From NCBI GenBank assembly GCA_026075535.2, contig AP026538.1, positions 7,874,001-7,938,000 of the forward strand: 64,000 nucleotides of DNA, written 5' to 3'. Origin of the DNA: Tricholoma matsutake (taxonomy: Eukaryota > Basidiomycota > Agaricomycetes > Agaricales > Tricholomataceae). Both the position numbers and the translations under genes were made by a program. Shown piece after piece: positions 56,102 to 64,000 of the stretch; position 1 is the first letter of the stretch, and every line of letters starts with the position of its first letter. The notes beneath the pieces are model-generated. The model worked only from the letters and a program-made list of their open reading frames with translations, made no database searches and had not been told where the DNA came from.

Positions 56102-56807
56102 TGTTAAGAACTGATCCTGAAGTGCATGTCGGAATCTGGTCGGACCCCGCGGGTGTCAATAGCAGAAGGTTGTCAGGTCGTAGCAGATTCTGCAGAAGGG
56201 AAATGGATAGGACTTGGCTTCAGTTGTGCCCTTCACCTCATCTGGTGTCCTAATCCTAATTTCAAGACAAAGGTTTGGAGGTAGGAGTGGGTAGGCATGG
56301 AAAGTGCAGGGAAGGAGTACAGAGGGACTTGGGTTAAGTTTGGATGAGACCAGAACTTTGGAGGGAGAACTAGAGGTCGAGTTGAATGAAGTTCAGACTC
56401 TCAGAGAATGGAGGTAGGAGTGGAACAAATTGGATTGGCAGGTTAAGTAGAGTTTATGTCAAATCTTTATCAAGTCTTTGTTGATATACAAACTGAGGAA
56501 TACAAGTCAAAACTAACTAAGCTTAAATACTGGGGTCTGGAATTGGAGCAGAACGTCTCGGTAACTGTGGCAGTGTCTCAACTGTGTAACTAAATTATTT
56601 AGCGGGGGCTGCACAGGAGTCTGTAGTTGAATTTGCAAAAGAGATGGCAGCCATGGGTGCTGTACAAGGTGGCCTGGTGCACAGCAGTGTGGGCAGTGCA
56701 AGGCAGCTGGGAACAAAAGCAGAAGGAGTTGGTGAATGTTGGGTTCGAGATGCAGAAAAGGGTCAGATGGATGCAGGTTCCAATCGGGCAAGGAATGGTT
56801 CTTGCCA
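56102..56807 (-). repeat. 5' LTR of inverted gypsy copy
   Basis: 706 bp, minus orientation, clearly homologous to 44288-44983 but more diverged. Confidence 0.8.
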
Positions 56808-57118
56808 AGTTCTGATTGGTCTTACCTGCTATTTTTGTCTCTAAACTAAAATTTGTATGGTATTAAATAAAACTAATTAAAAGACATCCCACCAGCAGGT
56901 GCTCGTGGTGGTGACAGGTTGTTAATAGGACAAATAAAAATAAAAATGAGAAAAACAAAAAAAAACGACTCCATCACGTTTGTAGCAAGAGTGGGGTCAT
57001 TGTGCTTGTCAGTGCCATGGTGACATCCCCCCGTTCATCATCCCTGTCATCCCCCCACTTTTCATCCACCCCCCCTGGTTTGTTTGTGTTCCCCACTGTC
57101 CTTGACAAACTCCCCACT
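56808..57118. other. Non-coding, with GCAGGTGCTC hairpin
   Basis: AT-rich, with ccaccagcaggtgctcgtgg at 56889-56910, a member of the GAGCAGTTGCTC hairpin motif set seen at 35969, 36180, 36426 and 59404. No gene. Confidence 0.4.
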
Positions 57119-57655
57119 GTTTGCTGGCATTACACAAGAGGCAGAGCAATATATTACCCTGAGAATATGTTGGAAATAATAGGGAAAAAAGACACTTTTT
57201 CCCTGGGGAAAAATAAAAGGAACCATCAGTAAAAAAATGTTGTTTTTCCCACACTTTTCTCTTTGCTCTTGCTCAGCAAAAATAACTCATCCATTCCTGG
57301 GAGAAAATCAGGTGAAAATGGAGGGGAAATATATCTTTTTTTCCACATTTTTTCTCCTGACTTCCACAATTTTTCACCTAGAAACAGATTAGTTATTTTT
57401 CCACAGAGAAAAAAGTGGGAATATGTGGGAAAATGACCTTTTTCCCCCTAATGTTCACAAGTTTTTCTCCTGGAAACAGATTAGTTGTTTTCCTGCAGCA
57501 ACCAAAAGGACAAAGTGTGGGAAAATAACATATTTTTACTGATGGTTCCTTTTATTTTTCCCCAGTGAAAAAGTGTCTTTTTCTCCCATTATTCCCAACA
57601 TTTTCTCCAGGGTAATATATTGTGCTGCCTCTTGTGTTAGCATTGGCATTTGCTG
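57119..57655. mobile_element. MITE with about 125-bp inverted arms
   Basis: Left arm 57119-57245 (acacaagaggcagagcaata, tattaccctg, ccatcagtaaaaa) is repeated inverted at 57529-57655 (tttttactgatgg, cagggtaatatatt, ctgcctcttgtgt). The 280-base centre has several shorter TTTTTCCACA/TGTGGGAAAA repeats. A foldback element without coding capacity; flanking duplication not resolved. Confidence 0.68.
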
Positions 57656-57878
57656 GTGTTCATCTGCATTGGCATGAATCAGCATCATTGTTTGTCATTG
57701 TCATCATCATCAACTCCATCGTTGTCAGCACCATCATCTCCCCCTACAATCAGTGGCTCACAGGTGGGGTGGTGGTGCTGTATAATGCAGTGTTGGGTGC
57801 AGCAGCAGTGTAGTCAGCTACCATTGTCGTGGGTGGTGCCACGTCATCATTATTGTTGTTGTTGTTGTGTTGTCATCC
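57656..57878. other. Non-coding spacer
   Basis: Simple-sequence-rich (TTGTTGTTG, ATCATCATC) with a CAGTGGCTCACAG hairpin motif near 57750. No gene. Confidence 0.4.
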
Positions 57879-58339
57879 CAGTAATTTACACTGCCCCATA
57901 TGTTCCGTGTGGATCTGTGCAGACTGTGTGGACTCCATGCAGAGTCCAACCATCTGGTGACCAAAATGAAAAATTACACCCCTTTTGCCGCGGACTCCAC
58001 CCCAGTCCATGCGGAGTCCACATAAGTCCGCATAAGTCCACGCGGAGTCCACATAAGTCCACATAAGTCCACACAGATTCCAACCATGTGGTGACCCAAA
58101 TGAAGAATTGAGGCATGGGTTGATGGCAAAAAAAAACAAGGATGCCCCACAACGGGGGACATTTTATTGGTAGTATTAAATACAAAAAAAGTTGCCCCCC
58201 TGCCAAAGAGGGGGGCAGTAGACTATAGAATAAAATAAATAGCCCACCGTCTTGCTAGCATGCGAGATGGCAGGGGTGGGTGCGTTCATCATCAGCCTTC
58301 CCTTGTGGCCCCCTCTTGTCCCCCCTCACCGTTCCCTGT

Positions 58340-59349
58340 TGATAGGTCCACCTCATGCTATAAGGTCTGTAACCACTCACAGCAGTTCCGCATCAATCTC
58401 CCACGACACTCGGAACCCCTTGAACGCCTTTGAGCCTCGCGAAACGCTCCCAAACAGGCTTCGAGTGGCCTCGTGCTACCTCGATCCCCCTCGATCCCCC
58501 TCGAACGATATAGGAACACTTCGAACGCACTCGGCCACCGTCATCATGGCCTCTGGCACTCTTACTACATGCCGACGAGTCATAGCAAGGTTGACCAAGC
58601 TATTCGGCCACCAACTGAGCACATGCAAGACGACTAAGGACACGATGAGGTGAATTTCAAATGTTTAGATGGTTTGTAATGACATAGGACAAGTACATTT
58701 CGCACATATCAGGACTCCAGAGATTTAATTCTTATCTTTTATTGTTTTACTCAGTGATAGAGGTTTATCTTTTATCCTAGACTTCACCTCATGTAGGCCT
58801 CATGTTCTCCTTCCCCTTTTTGGTAGTACCTCTTCAGAACTTATTTAAACTTGTAATAGTTACTCACTTGAGAGGAAGATAAGAGATCGTCTTACTTCAC
58901 TATAGTCTGATTTAAGAGTTCAGCTCTTGAGTCCAAGCCTCTCATCTAGCCCGAAGTTCTGTGAATTGTTGTGAACTTCCTTGAAACTTCGTATTAGCCC
59001 TCGAACCCTTCGTCCGTCGTATATCGTTATCGCCCCTTGTCACTATCATTGCTGCCCCACTCACATATTCCTTCTACACGCTTCATAAAACTGTCTATAC
59101 CATTCCCAATTACCTTGAACGTCTCCTCTACCCCTCGAACCTTATCGATCTCCCTCAAACTTACATCGGGAGATCTCGCGCCCCTTCGAATGTTCTCAAA
59201 ACCCTTCATACCCACTCAGACATCTTACGCATCCATCAGGTTGAATTCGGTGACTTTTAGTACCACCTCGCACCCTTCCTCTAACTCGTGTTATACCATC
59301 CAAGGCCATTTTGGTAGGTTTTGTTTGGGTTTCCGGGTCGAGCATATCA
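58340..59349 (+). repeat. LTR-like repeat TGATAGG family, copy D
   Basis: Starts TGATAGGTCCACCTCATGC, ends GAGCATATCA. It has CCTCGAACG-type arrays (58410-58545; 59100-59215), a TATA-like attaaacttg region (about 58846) followed by gatcgtcttac, and the family tail (tagtaccacctcgcaccctt; gttttgtttgggtttcc). Confidence 0.6.
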
Positions 59350-59776
59350 CCATTGGTCTGTACGCACCCCCCTTCCTCGTCGTTGTTCCACCCGCAATCC
59401 ACCCCACGAGCAGTTGCTCATGAGGCTGGGGGCGGGTGGTGTGCTGTCGTCTCCTGTCCCATCTCCCTCGTTGTCTCCCTCCCCCTCCCCCTTCGTCTCC
59501 CTTTCCTCTCGTCTCCCATCCCCCTCATCATCATTCCACCCACCATCCACCCCACGAGCAGTGGCTCGCGAGGCTGGAGGTGGGTGGTGTGTCCTTGTGG
59601 GGTGGATGGTGGGTGGTGTGTCGTTCTGTGGTTGGCGTTGGTTTGGTCGGTGTCGTGGGGCTGGGGGTGGGTGGTGTGTCATCCGTCGCCGTGGGAGGTC
59701 GTGGTGGGGCCCTGGTGCTCATTTTCGTCTGTTTTGGGGGGGTTTGCATCGTCCTGCATTGTCGTCCATCATTACC
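59350..59776. repeat. GAGCAG hairpin repeats in GT-rich sequence
   Basis: Two related blocks: ccccacgagcagttgctcatgag (59401-59423) and ccccacgagcagtggctcgcgag (59549-59572), each preceded by caccc.caatccac and followed by gctggggg-gggtggtgtg. All long open frames here are composition artefacts. Confidence 0.55.
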
Positions 59777-60230
59777 TGTAGATTAGAACCTAAAAAACAA
59801 AGAAAACAATTAGTTAGTTGAGAAAAAGAAGAAATGAATAAAGAGAAATTACCTACAGCCCAAACAATGCAATTGCGTCGTTTGGGCCCGCATTGCTTCT
59901 GGTCAGCTTGTTTGCAGCTCTTCATGGCCGTGGAGTTGTTACCTGTAGATTAGAACCTAAAAAACAAAGAAAACAATTAGTTAATTGATAAAAAGAAGAA
60001 ACAAATAAATAAAAATTACCTACAGCCCAAATGACGCAATTGCGTCATTTGGGCCCACATTGTCGTCCGTCGTTACCTGTAGATTAGAACCTAAAAAACA
60101 GAGACAACAATTAGTTAGTTGATAAAAAGAAGAAATGAATAAAAAAAATTACCTATGGCCCAAACGACGCAATTGCGTCGTTTGGGCCCACGTTGCTTCT
60201 GGTCGGCTTGTTGGCAGCTCTTTGTGGCCG
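59777..60230 (+). repeat. Three tandem units each with a GGGCCCAAACG palindrome
   Basis: Units start at 59777, 59944 and 60078 (tgtagattagaacctaaaaa) and are 167, 134 and about 150 bp. Each ends in a palindrome, gcccaaacgacgcaa plus its exact or near-exact complement, at 59858-59887, 60025-60054 and 60157-60188. The same layout (gaatctaaaaatcgaat ... cctagggcccaaac) occurs once at 36254-36361. Confidence 0.8.
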
Positions 60231-60439
60231 TGGAATGGGGCTGGGAGTGGGTGGAGGTGATGTGGGTAGAGTGGAGATGGTGGTGGTAGAGAGGGAAGGA
60301 GGGAGGGAGTGAGGTGACAGTGTGGTCGTCGTCGATGGTGGTGGTGGTGAGTGATGAGCTGGCAATGTTGATGATGCAGCTGTGTGCTTTGTCATACAAA
60401 GCCAAACAGTCGTATGTAGTTGCATCAATGGCTACAAAC

Positions 60440-60520
60440 AATAATGGCTGCGTAGTGTAATGTAATGTGCATCTGTACTTATTAGTTAGCCATGAGGCTC
60501 CGAGTTCAAACACCATTCAT
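60440..60520 (+). ncRNA. tRNA-like module, degenerate
   Basis: A-box-like TGGCTGCGTAGTGTAATG (60445-60462) and B-box-like GAGTTCAAACACC (60502-60514), right beside the right-hand array of the 57879-60821 element. Weak match; included because its position repeats the pattern of the other elements. Confidence 0.35.
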
Positions 60521-60821
60521 GACATTATTTTGCTAAGCTCAAATGGTCTGCTCGGATGCATGCGGACTGTCCTTGCTGGTCCTTGCTCATACTTGCTGTC
60601 TGATCTCGGATGCAGACAGCTGAAATCCATGGAATCCGAGTAAAAAGTGTGGAATCCGAGCTAGTCCGTGCAGATCCATGCGGACTGTCTGCCCCTGTTG
60701 CATAACTAAAACTGTTCATTAGATGGGATGTAAATCTATACGGAGTCCATGCAGATCCGTGCGGAGTCCATGCAATTCCACACGGATCCGCGTGGAACAT
60801 ATGGGGCAGTGTAAAGACCTC

Positions 60822-61034
60822 TATATAAACCCTAAATATATGCCTAGGGGACCCCAGTTGTGTTCTCTTAGGTATTCCACCTACATTTTCGGTGTGAAAG
60901 GCCTATCTCAACAAACTCACCTATTAATAACCCCTCGCATCAAAACCATCAGTTCCCCCATCACGAGTGCGGATCCCGCCCCCTTCTTGTAGAGAGAACC
61001 CGCACGGTCTTAGCTAGCAGATAGTGGGTGTCAC
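60822..61034. other. Unassigned flank with TATA-like motif
   Basis: ctctatataaaccc at 60819-60832 just outside the TIR. No gene recognised. Confidence 0.3.
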
Positions 61035-61391
61035 CCTAACAGGGATGTGGTTAATTAAAAAAAATTGATCTTAACTACTTTGGAAAAAATTAGAGTGTCA
61101 TGAATAAACATTATATTACTAACTAATAATTCTCCTGTGGCTCAACTGGTTAAGCACACATGTTTGGTTTGTCATGTGATCACTCTAATCAAGATGTCTT
61201 GAGTTCAATTCTTACTCTGCACAAATATATTTTGTAGGCACTTTGACAACTTAAGACTTGAAATTTGACTATCCATTAGGGTATATACTCTAAGTTGAGG
61301 ATCTGGAGTAACCAGAATCTGGTCGGAATAACCAGAATCCACTGGACTCTGGTGAGTCTGATTGGAATAGGTGGAGGAGTGTAAATTACTG
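61035..61391. mobile_element. Right-end fragment of the GGAGTCC TIR element
   Basis: From ggatgtggttaattaaa through the tRNA-like module to gtgtaaattactg, it parallels 53190-53625. Left end missing. Confidence 0.6.
61131..61220 (+). ncRNA. tRNA-like module, second copy
   Basis: A box TGGCTCAACTGG (61138-61149), B box GAGTTCAATTCTTAC (61201-61215). Paralogue of 53298-53385. Confidence 0.55.
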
Positions 61392-62875
61392 CCAATTGCA
61401 ACCGGTCTTTGAATGGTTTTCAAATATTTCCAAAATGAGGCAACCGGCAACTGCACTGACTCAAAATGAGGGCAACTGCAACTGAAAAAAGGACCGGACC
61501 AAGGTTTGGTCCAGTTTGGTCCTATGGTTATTTTCGGTCCTATAGACTGGACCTTGAAACACTGATTGCAGGGTACACTACGACTAGCTTTCGGTGGAAT
61601 TCATTTGTTCTCGATGTATCCCTTCCTGCATGTTAGTCTAGTCCCCAGAAGTTGTTGTGGAAAAGGACATGTTGGGCCCGCAATCATGCTTGACCCAACA
61701 CATGATGGCCAAGGTTTTTGATTTGCCTGCCTGAAGTGAGTCTGGCTAAAGAAATCACTATTGTGAACGTCATGCAGGGACTGCAATCATGCTTGACACA
61801 TCTCAATCCTCTGCCCTCGACCCTGGATCAATAGAAAAATTGCATTAACAGGGAATCCAGTAATGATCAGTGGGCTAAATGACATACATCTACAACATGT
61901 AATACAATGTACTTTCATTTTGGTCATATCTCAGTCAAATCTTGATGAAATCTCTTAAATATTGGACCGATCGCTGGGGAATTATAATATCCAACTCACT
62001 ACGTAACGGTTAAATTGTCCAGGTAATAGTCGCTGAGAAACATATGGGCTATATTGGTATGACAAATTTTACAACAAAAAGTCGGTTCAGACTGGTTTTT
62101 GTTGGTCCATGGACCAGTATGGACCGGTCCTATGCGGTCCGATTGGGGTCCATCAATATCTGGGTCGGTTCTGGACTGGTAGCGGTTGCAGCTGCCCCAT
62201 TTAGACATTGAAAACCGGACTTAACCGGACCTTAAAACACTATGTGTACAAATAAGTGCCCATCCAAGAGAGATCTAGACAGACATGATAGAACATCTCA
62301 AACGTCATAAGGTATAAGGTCCTTATGCTGATATTGTATTCTGTGGGCATGCATACACGGGTTTGAAACATGAGTTTCAAGTGTACCGTAGTAAGGGATA
62401 CAGGAGGAAGGCATCAAGGTATGCCAAGGACATAGGTGTAATAACATTGAAGATGGGATGGGCTCAAGTCGACAGGTAGAACAAGGGACATACTTGGGAT
62501 ATTGTTTATAGAGTCTCCTAGGTATGTTTGCTGATGCTTTTGGGACAATTGGTAGGGGCCAGTAGAGAGTAATAACCTGAAGCATAAATTTCAAACAGGA
62601 CTACAGCTGGACAATGGGTTGTGCTGCATCCTTGAAAGCTTGAACCGTAAAATGAGAGGTGAATATAGACTGGATGGCAAAAGTTGGCAACCTTGCACAA
62701 CTTTTGCACTCTAAGAAACAAAATACTTCAGCAGTAATTCACTAGGCTAATAGAATGCAAGTATCTGAGTCAGTGCAACATTAATAGGCAAAGGAGAAAA
62801 TGGGAAACCAACCTTGAATATGGATAAGACTCAATTTCAACCACTGGTGTAAAGAAATCACTATCATGAACATTG
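61392..62875. other. Non-coding; two fragments of a GGTCCGG repeat family
   Basis: 61392-61563 and 62075-62243 are rich in GGTCCGG/CCGGACC words and end in gaccttgaaacactgatt and gaccttaaaacactatg, matching the MITE end at 33016-33584. Around 61670-61800 is a single diverged copy of the 62876-63174 tandem unit. 62250-62850 shows no gene or repeat I can name. Confidence 0.4.
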
Positions 62876-63174
62876 TGTCAGGACCACAATCATGCTTGAC
62901 CCAACACATTACATGTAAGACTACTTGGAGCAATGGCCAAGTAATCTGAAAGTAGATGTTAGTTGTCAATTTGCCTGCCTCAAGTCAGTCCAGTCTGAAG
63001 AAATTGTCACAGTGAAGGACATGTTGGACCCACAATCATGCTTGACCCAACACATGACACATAAGACTACTTGGAGCAATGGCCAAGTCATCCAAAAGTA
63101 GATGTTAGTTGTCAATTGCCTGCCTCAAGTCAGTCCAGTCTGGATAAGTTGTCGCAGGGAAGGACGTGTTGGGC
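62876..63174 (+). repeat. 146-bp tandem repeat
   Basis: cacaatcatgcttgacccaa recurs at 62885 and 63031, followed by cttggagcaatggccaagt and ttgcctgcctcaagtcagtc in both. A third unit is cut at 63174 by the next TIR element. Confidence 0.7.
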
Positions 63175-63545
63175 CTGTACTTTACTGTCCCCCACCTAGT
63201 CTGATCGGAGTCTGAGCATTCTGAGTGGAATGCTCAGAATCCTAGCAGATTCCTAGTAAAGTCCTAGTAAATTCCTAATTGTCCTAGTGGAGTCCTAATT
63301 GTCTGAGTGGAGTCCAAGTAAATTCCAAACAGAATAAATTCCTAGTGGTTTCAAGCCCAGAAAGTTCCAAGCGGAGTCCGAGTGAAGTCCAAGTACAGTC
63401 GAAGCACAGTCTGAGCAACTGTCAACTTAGTGAATTTTTGACCAAGTCCCCAAGAAAAAATAACAAGATTTGAACCCTCAGCCTCACAACTTTCTTCATT
63501 TGACCATAAACATTTATACCACTCTGCCAGAATGGCAGTGGTAGT
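63175..63545. mobile_element. Left end of another GGAGTCC TIR element
   Basis: ctgtactttactgtccccca at 63175-63194, then arrays of gagtccaagt/gagtcctaat words to 63420 and an inverted tRNA-like module. The partner TIR was not found before repeat E. Confidence 0.55.
63462..63540 (-). ncRNA. tRNA-like module with good A and B boxes
   Basis: On the minus strand TGGCAGAGTGGTATAA (63529-63514) fits the A-box consensus and GGGTTCAAATCT (63478-63467) the B box. It differs from the modules at 53298 and 61131, so a different tRNA is the likely source. No complete cloverleaf seen. Confidence 0.5.
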
Positions 63546-63630
63546 TTACATTACTAATGTTATTAGCTATTTACAAATTACATGTAAATAAAAAAATAAA
63601 TCACTGTTGCTCGAATTGAGCAATGGGCAT

Positions 63631-64000
63631 TGATAGGTCCACCTTGTTGTTCAAGCTCGGAAAACACATCTACGATCATTGTCAAAGCTCTACGAACCCA
63701 TACGAACCCTTCCGAAGCTCTACGAACCCCTCCAAAGCTCTATGAACCTCTATGAACCTCTACAAAGTCATGAGAATGCTTCGAAATTCTTTGCATGCCT
63801 TCGGCCACCGTAATACAATTCCCCCGACCTTTGTACAGCTCAGGATATACACTTGGAACATCTTTGATGAGTTCCGAACCAGTTTCGAGCAATATCGCAG
63901 CAATATCAGCCTTTGAACAGGTCCAATATTTCCTCAGCGGACTTTGAAAATCATCAAACATTGCAAATCGACATTGGACACTATATCGCTATCCGAATAA
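63631..64000 (+). repeat. LTR-like repeat TGATAGG family, copy E (cut by window end)
   Basis: Begins TGATAGGTCCACCTTGTTG and is near-identical to the first part of copy A in reverse orientation. ctctacgaacccatacgaac arrays lie at 63688-63770. Confidence 0.65.

Larger units (their letters stand above)
53832..56807 (-). mobile_element. Truncated inverted gypsy copy (44-kb family)
   Basis: 5' LTR at 56807-56102 (minus; starts TGGCAAGAACCATTCC, ends AGTTCTTAACA), then gag and pol up to RT LLDSP at about 53832, where it stops abruptly against the transposon-type ORF. The 3' half and the 3' LTR are missing. It is the same family as 44288-51725 and serves as an internal reference for its lesions. 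Confidence 0.82.
57879..60821. mobile_element. 2.9-kb TIR element with GGAGTCC/GGATCC arrays
   Basis: Left end cagtaatttacactgcccca followed by tatgttccgtgtggatc; right end inverted gaggtctttacactgcccca followed by tatgttccacgcggatc. TIRs extend about 40 bp, and arrays of GCGGAGTCCA-type words lie inside both ends (57905-58085; 60560-60800). Internal cargo: repeat D, GAGCAG hairpins, tandem palindromes and a tRNA-like module. The same TIR type as 52691-53625. No clear target duplication and no transposase were found. Confidence 0.6.

Noticed and set aside
59311..59821. Overlapping open frames in all phases at 59.3-59.8 kb
   Set aside because: Composition effect of GT-rich repeats; no coding signature.

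Overview
The window looks like a transposon-choked stretch of a basidiomycete (Agaricomycete-type) genome. Pointers are spliced genes with GT-AG introns of about 50-60 bases, Ty3/gypsy chromoviruses and Ty1/copia elements of mushroom type, a DUF6698-like gene, and a large Agaricomycete transposon ORF family. No bacterial genes, rRNA, CRISPR or intact canonical tRNA genes were seen.

Layout. 1-2490 is a small gene island: the 3' end of a TMEM97/EXPERA-like gene, a complete four-exon brain-protein-I3-like gene, and a convergent four-exon gene of unknown function. From about 2.5 kb on almost everything is mobile DNA. 3634-4633 is a TIR element. 4914-17001 is an old gypsy element with 237-bp LTRs. 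A younger complete gypsy (6232-12278, 426-bp LTRs, TSD ATTAC) has landed in its gag, and a 305-bp solo LTR (12923-13227, TSD TTATG) in its protease. 17183-19206 is an internally deleted copia (194-bp LTRs, TSD CCTAG). 21716-31542 is an old minus-strand copia, itself hit by a solo LTR (21955-22559) and by a younger plus-strand copia of a related family (25506-30720, TSD GACAC). 31543-33640 is a minus-strand chromovirus relic carrying a hAT-like MITE. 34144-36658 and 40996-42182 are two copies of a non-coding TIR family rich in GGGTAC, each with a hairpin minisatellite. Between them sits a DUF6698-like gene whose exons are still open (38382-39638, minus). 43814-53832 is the broken C-terminal half of a large transposon-type ORF (minus), split by a 7.4-kb gypsy (44288-51725, TSD ATCTC) and by a hAT-like element (52691-53625). 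A truncated inverted gypsy copy of the same family follows (53832-56807). 57-64 kb is non-coding: an inverted-repeat MITE, a 2.9-kb TIR element, tandem palindromes, tRNA-like modules and copies of an LTR-like repeat starting TGATAGG.

How the parts work together. The retroelements carry the usual gag, protease, RT, RNase H, integrase and chromodomain blocks. In two gypsy families gag and pol are joined by a -1 shift at a frame-aligned GGANNNN heptamer (GGATTTT, GGAAAAA). The copias have a primer site matching the anticodon arm of initiator tRNA-Met. Coding damage is strongly skewed: fourteen in-frame TGA, one TAA and no TAG, as expected if CGA codons lose their CpG.

The most unusual item is a spliced antisense gene (49896-50884) between pol and the 3' LTR of the 44288-51725 gypsy. 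It encodes a coiled coil, a basic patch, a cysteine cluster and an acidic tail. Other candidates for undescribed biology are the hairpin minisatellite family, and the repeated coupling of tRNA-like modules with GGAGTCC arrays and CTTTACA-type TIRs.
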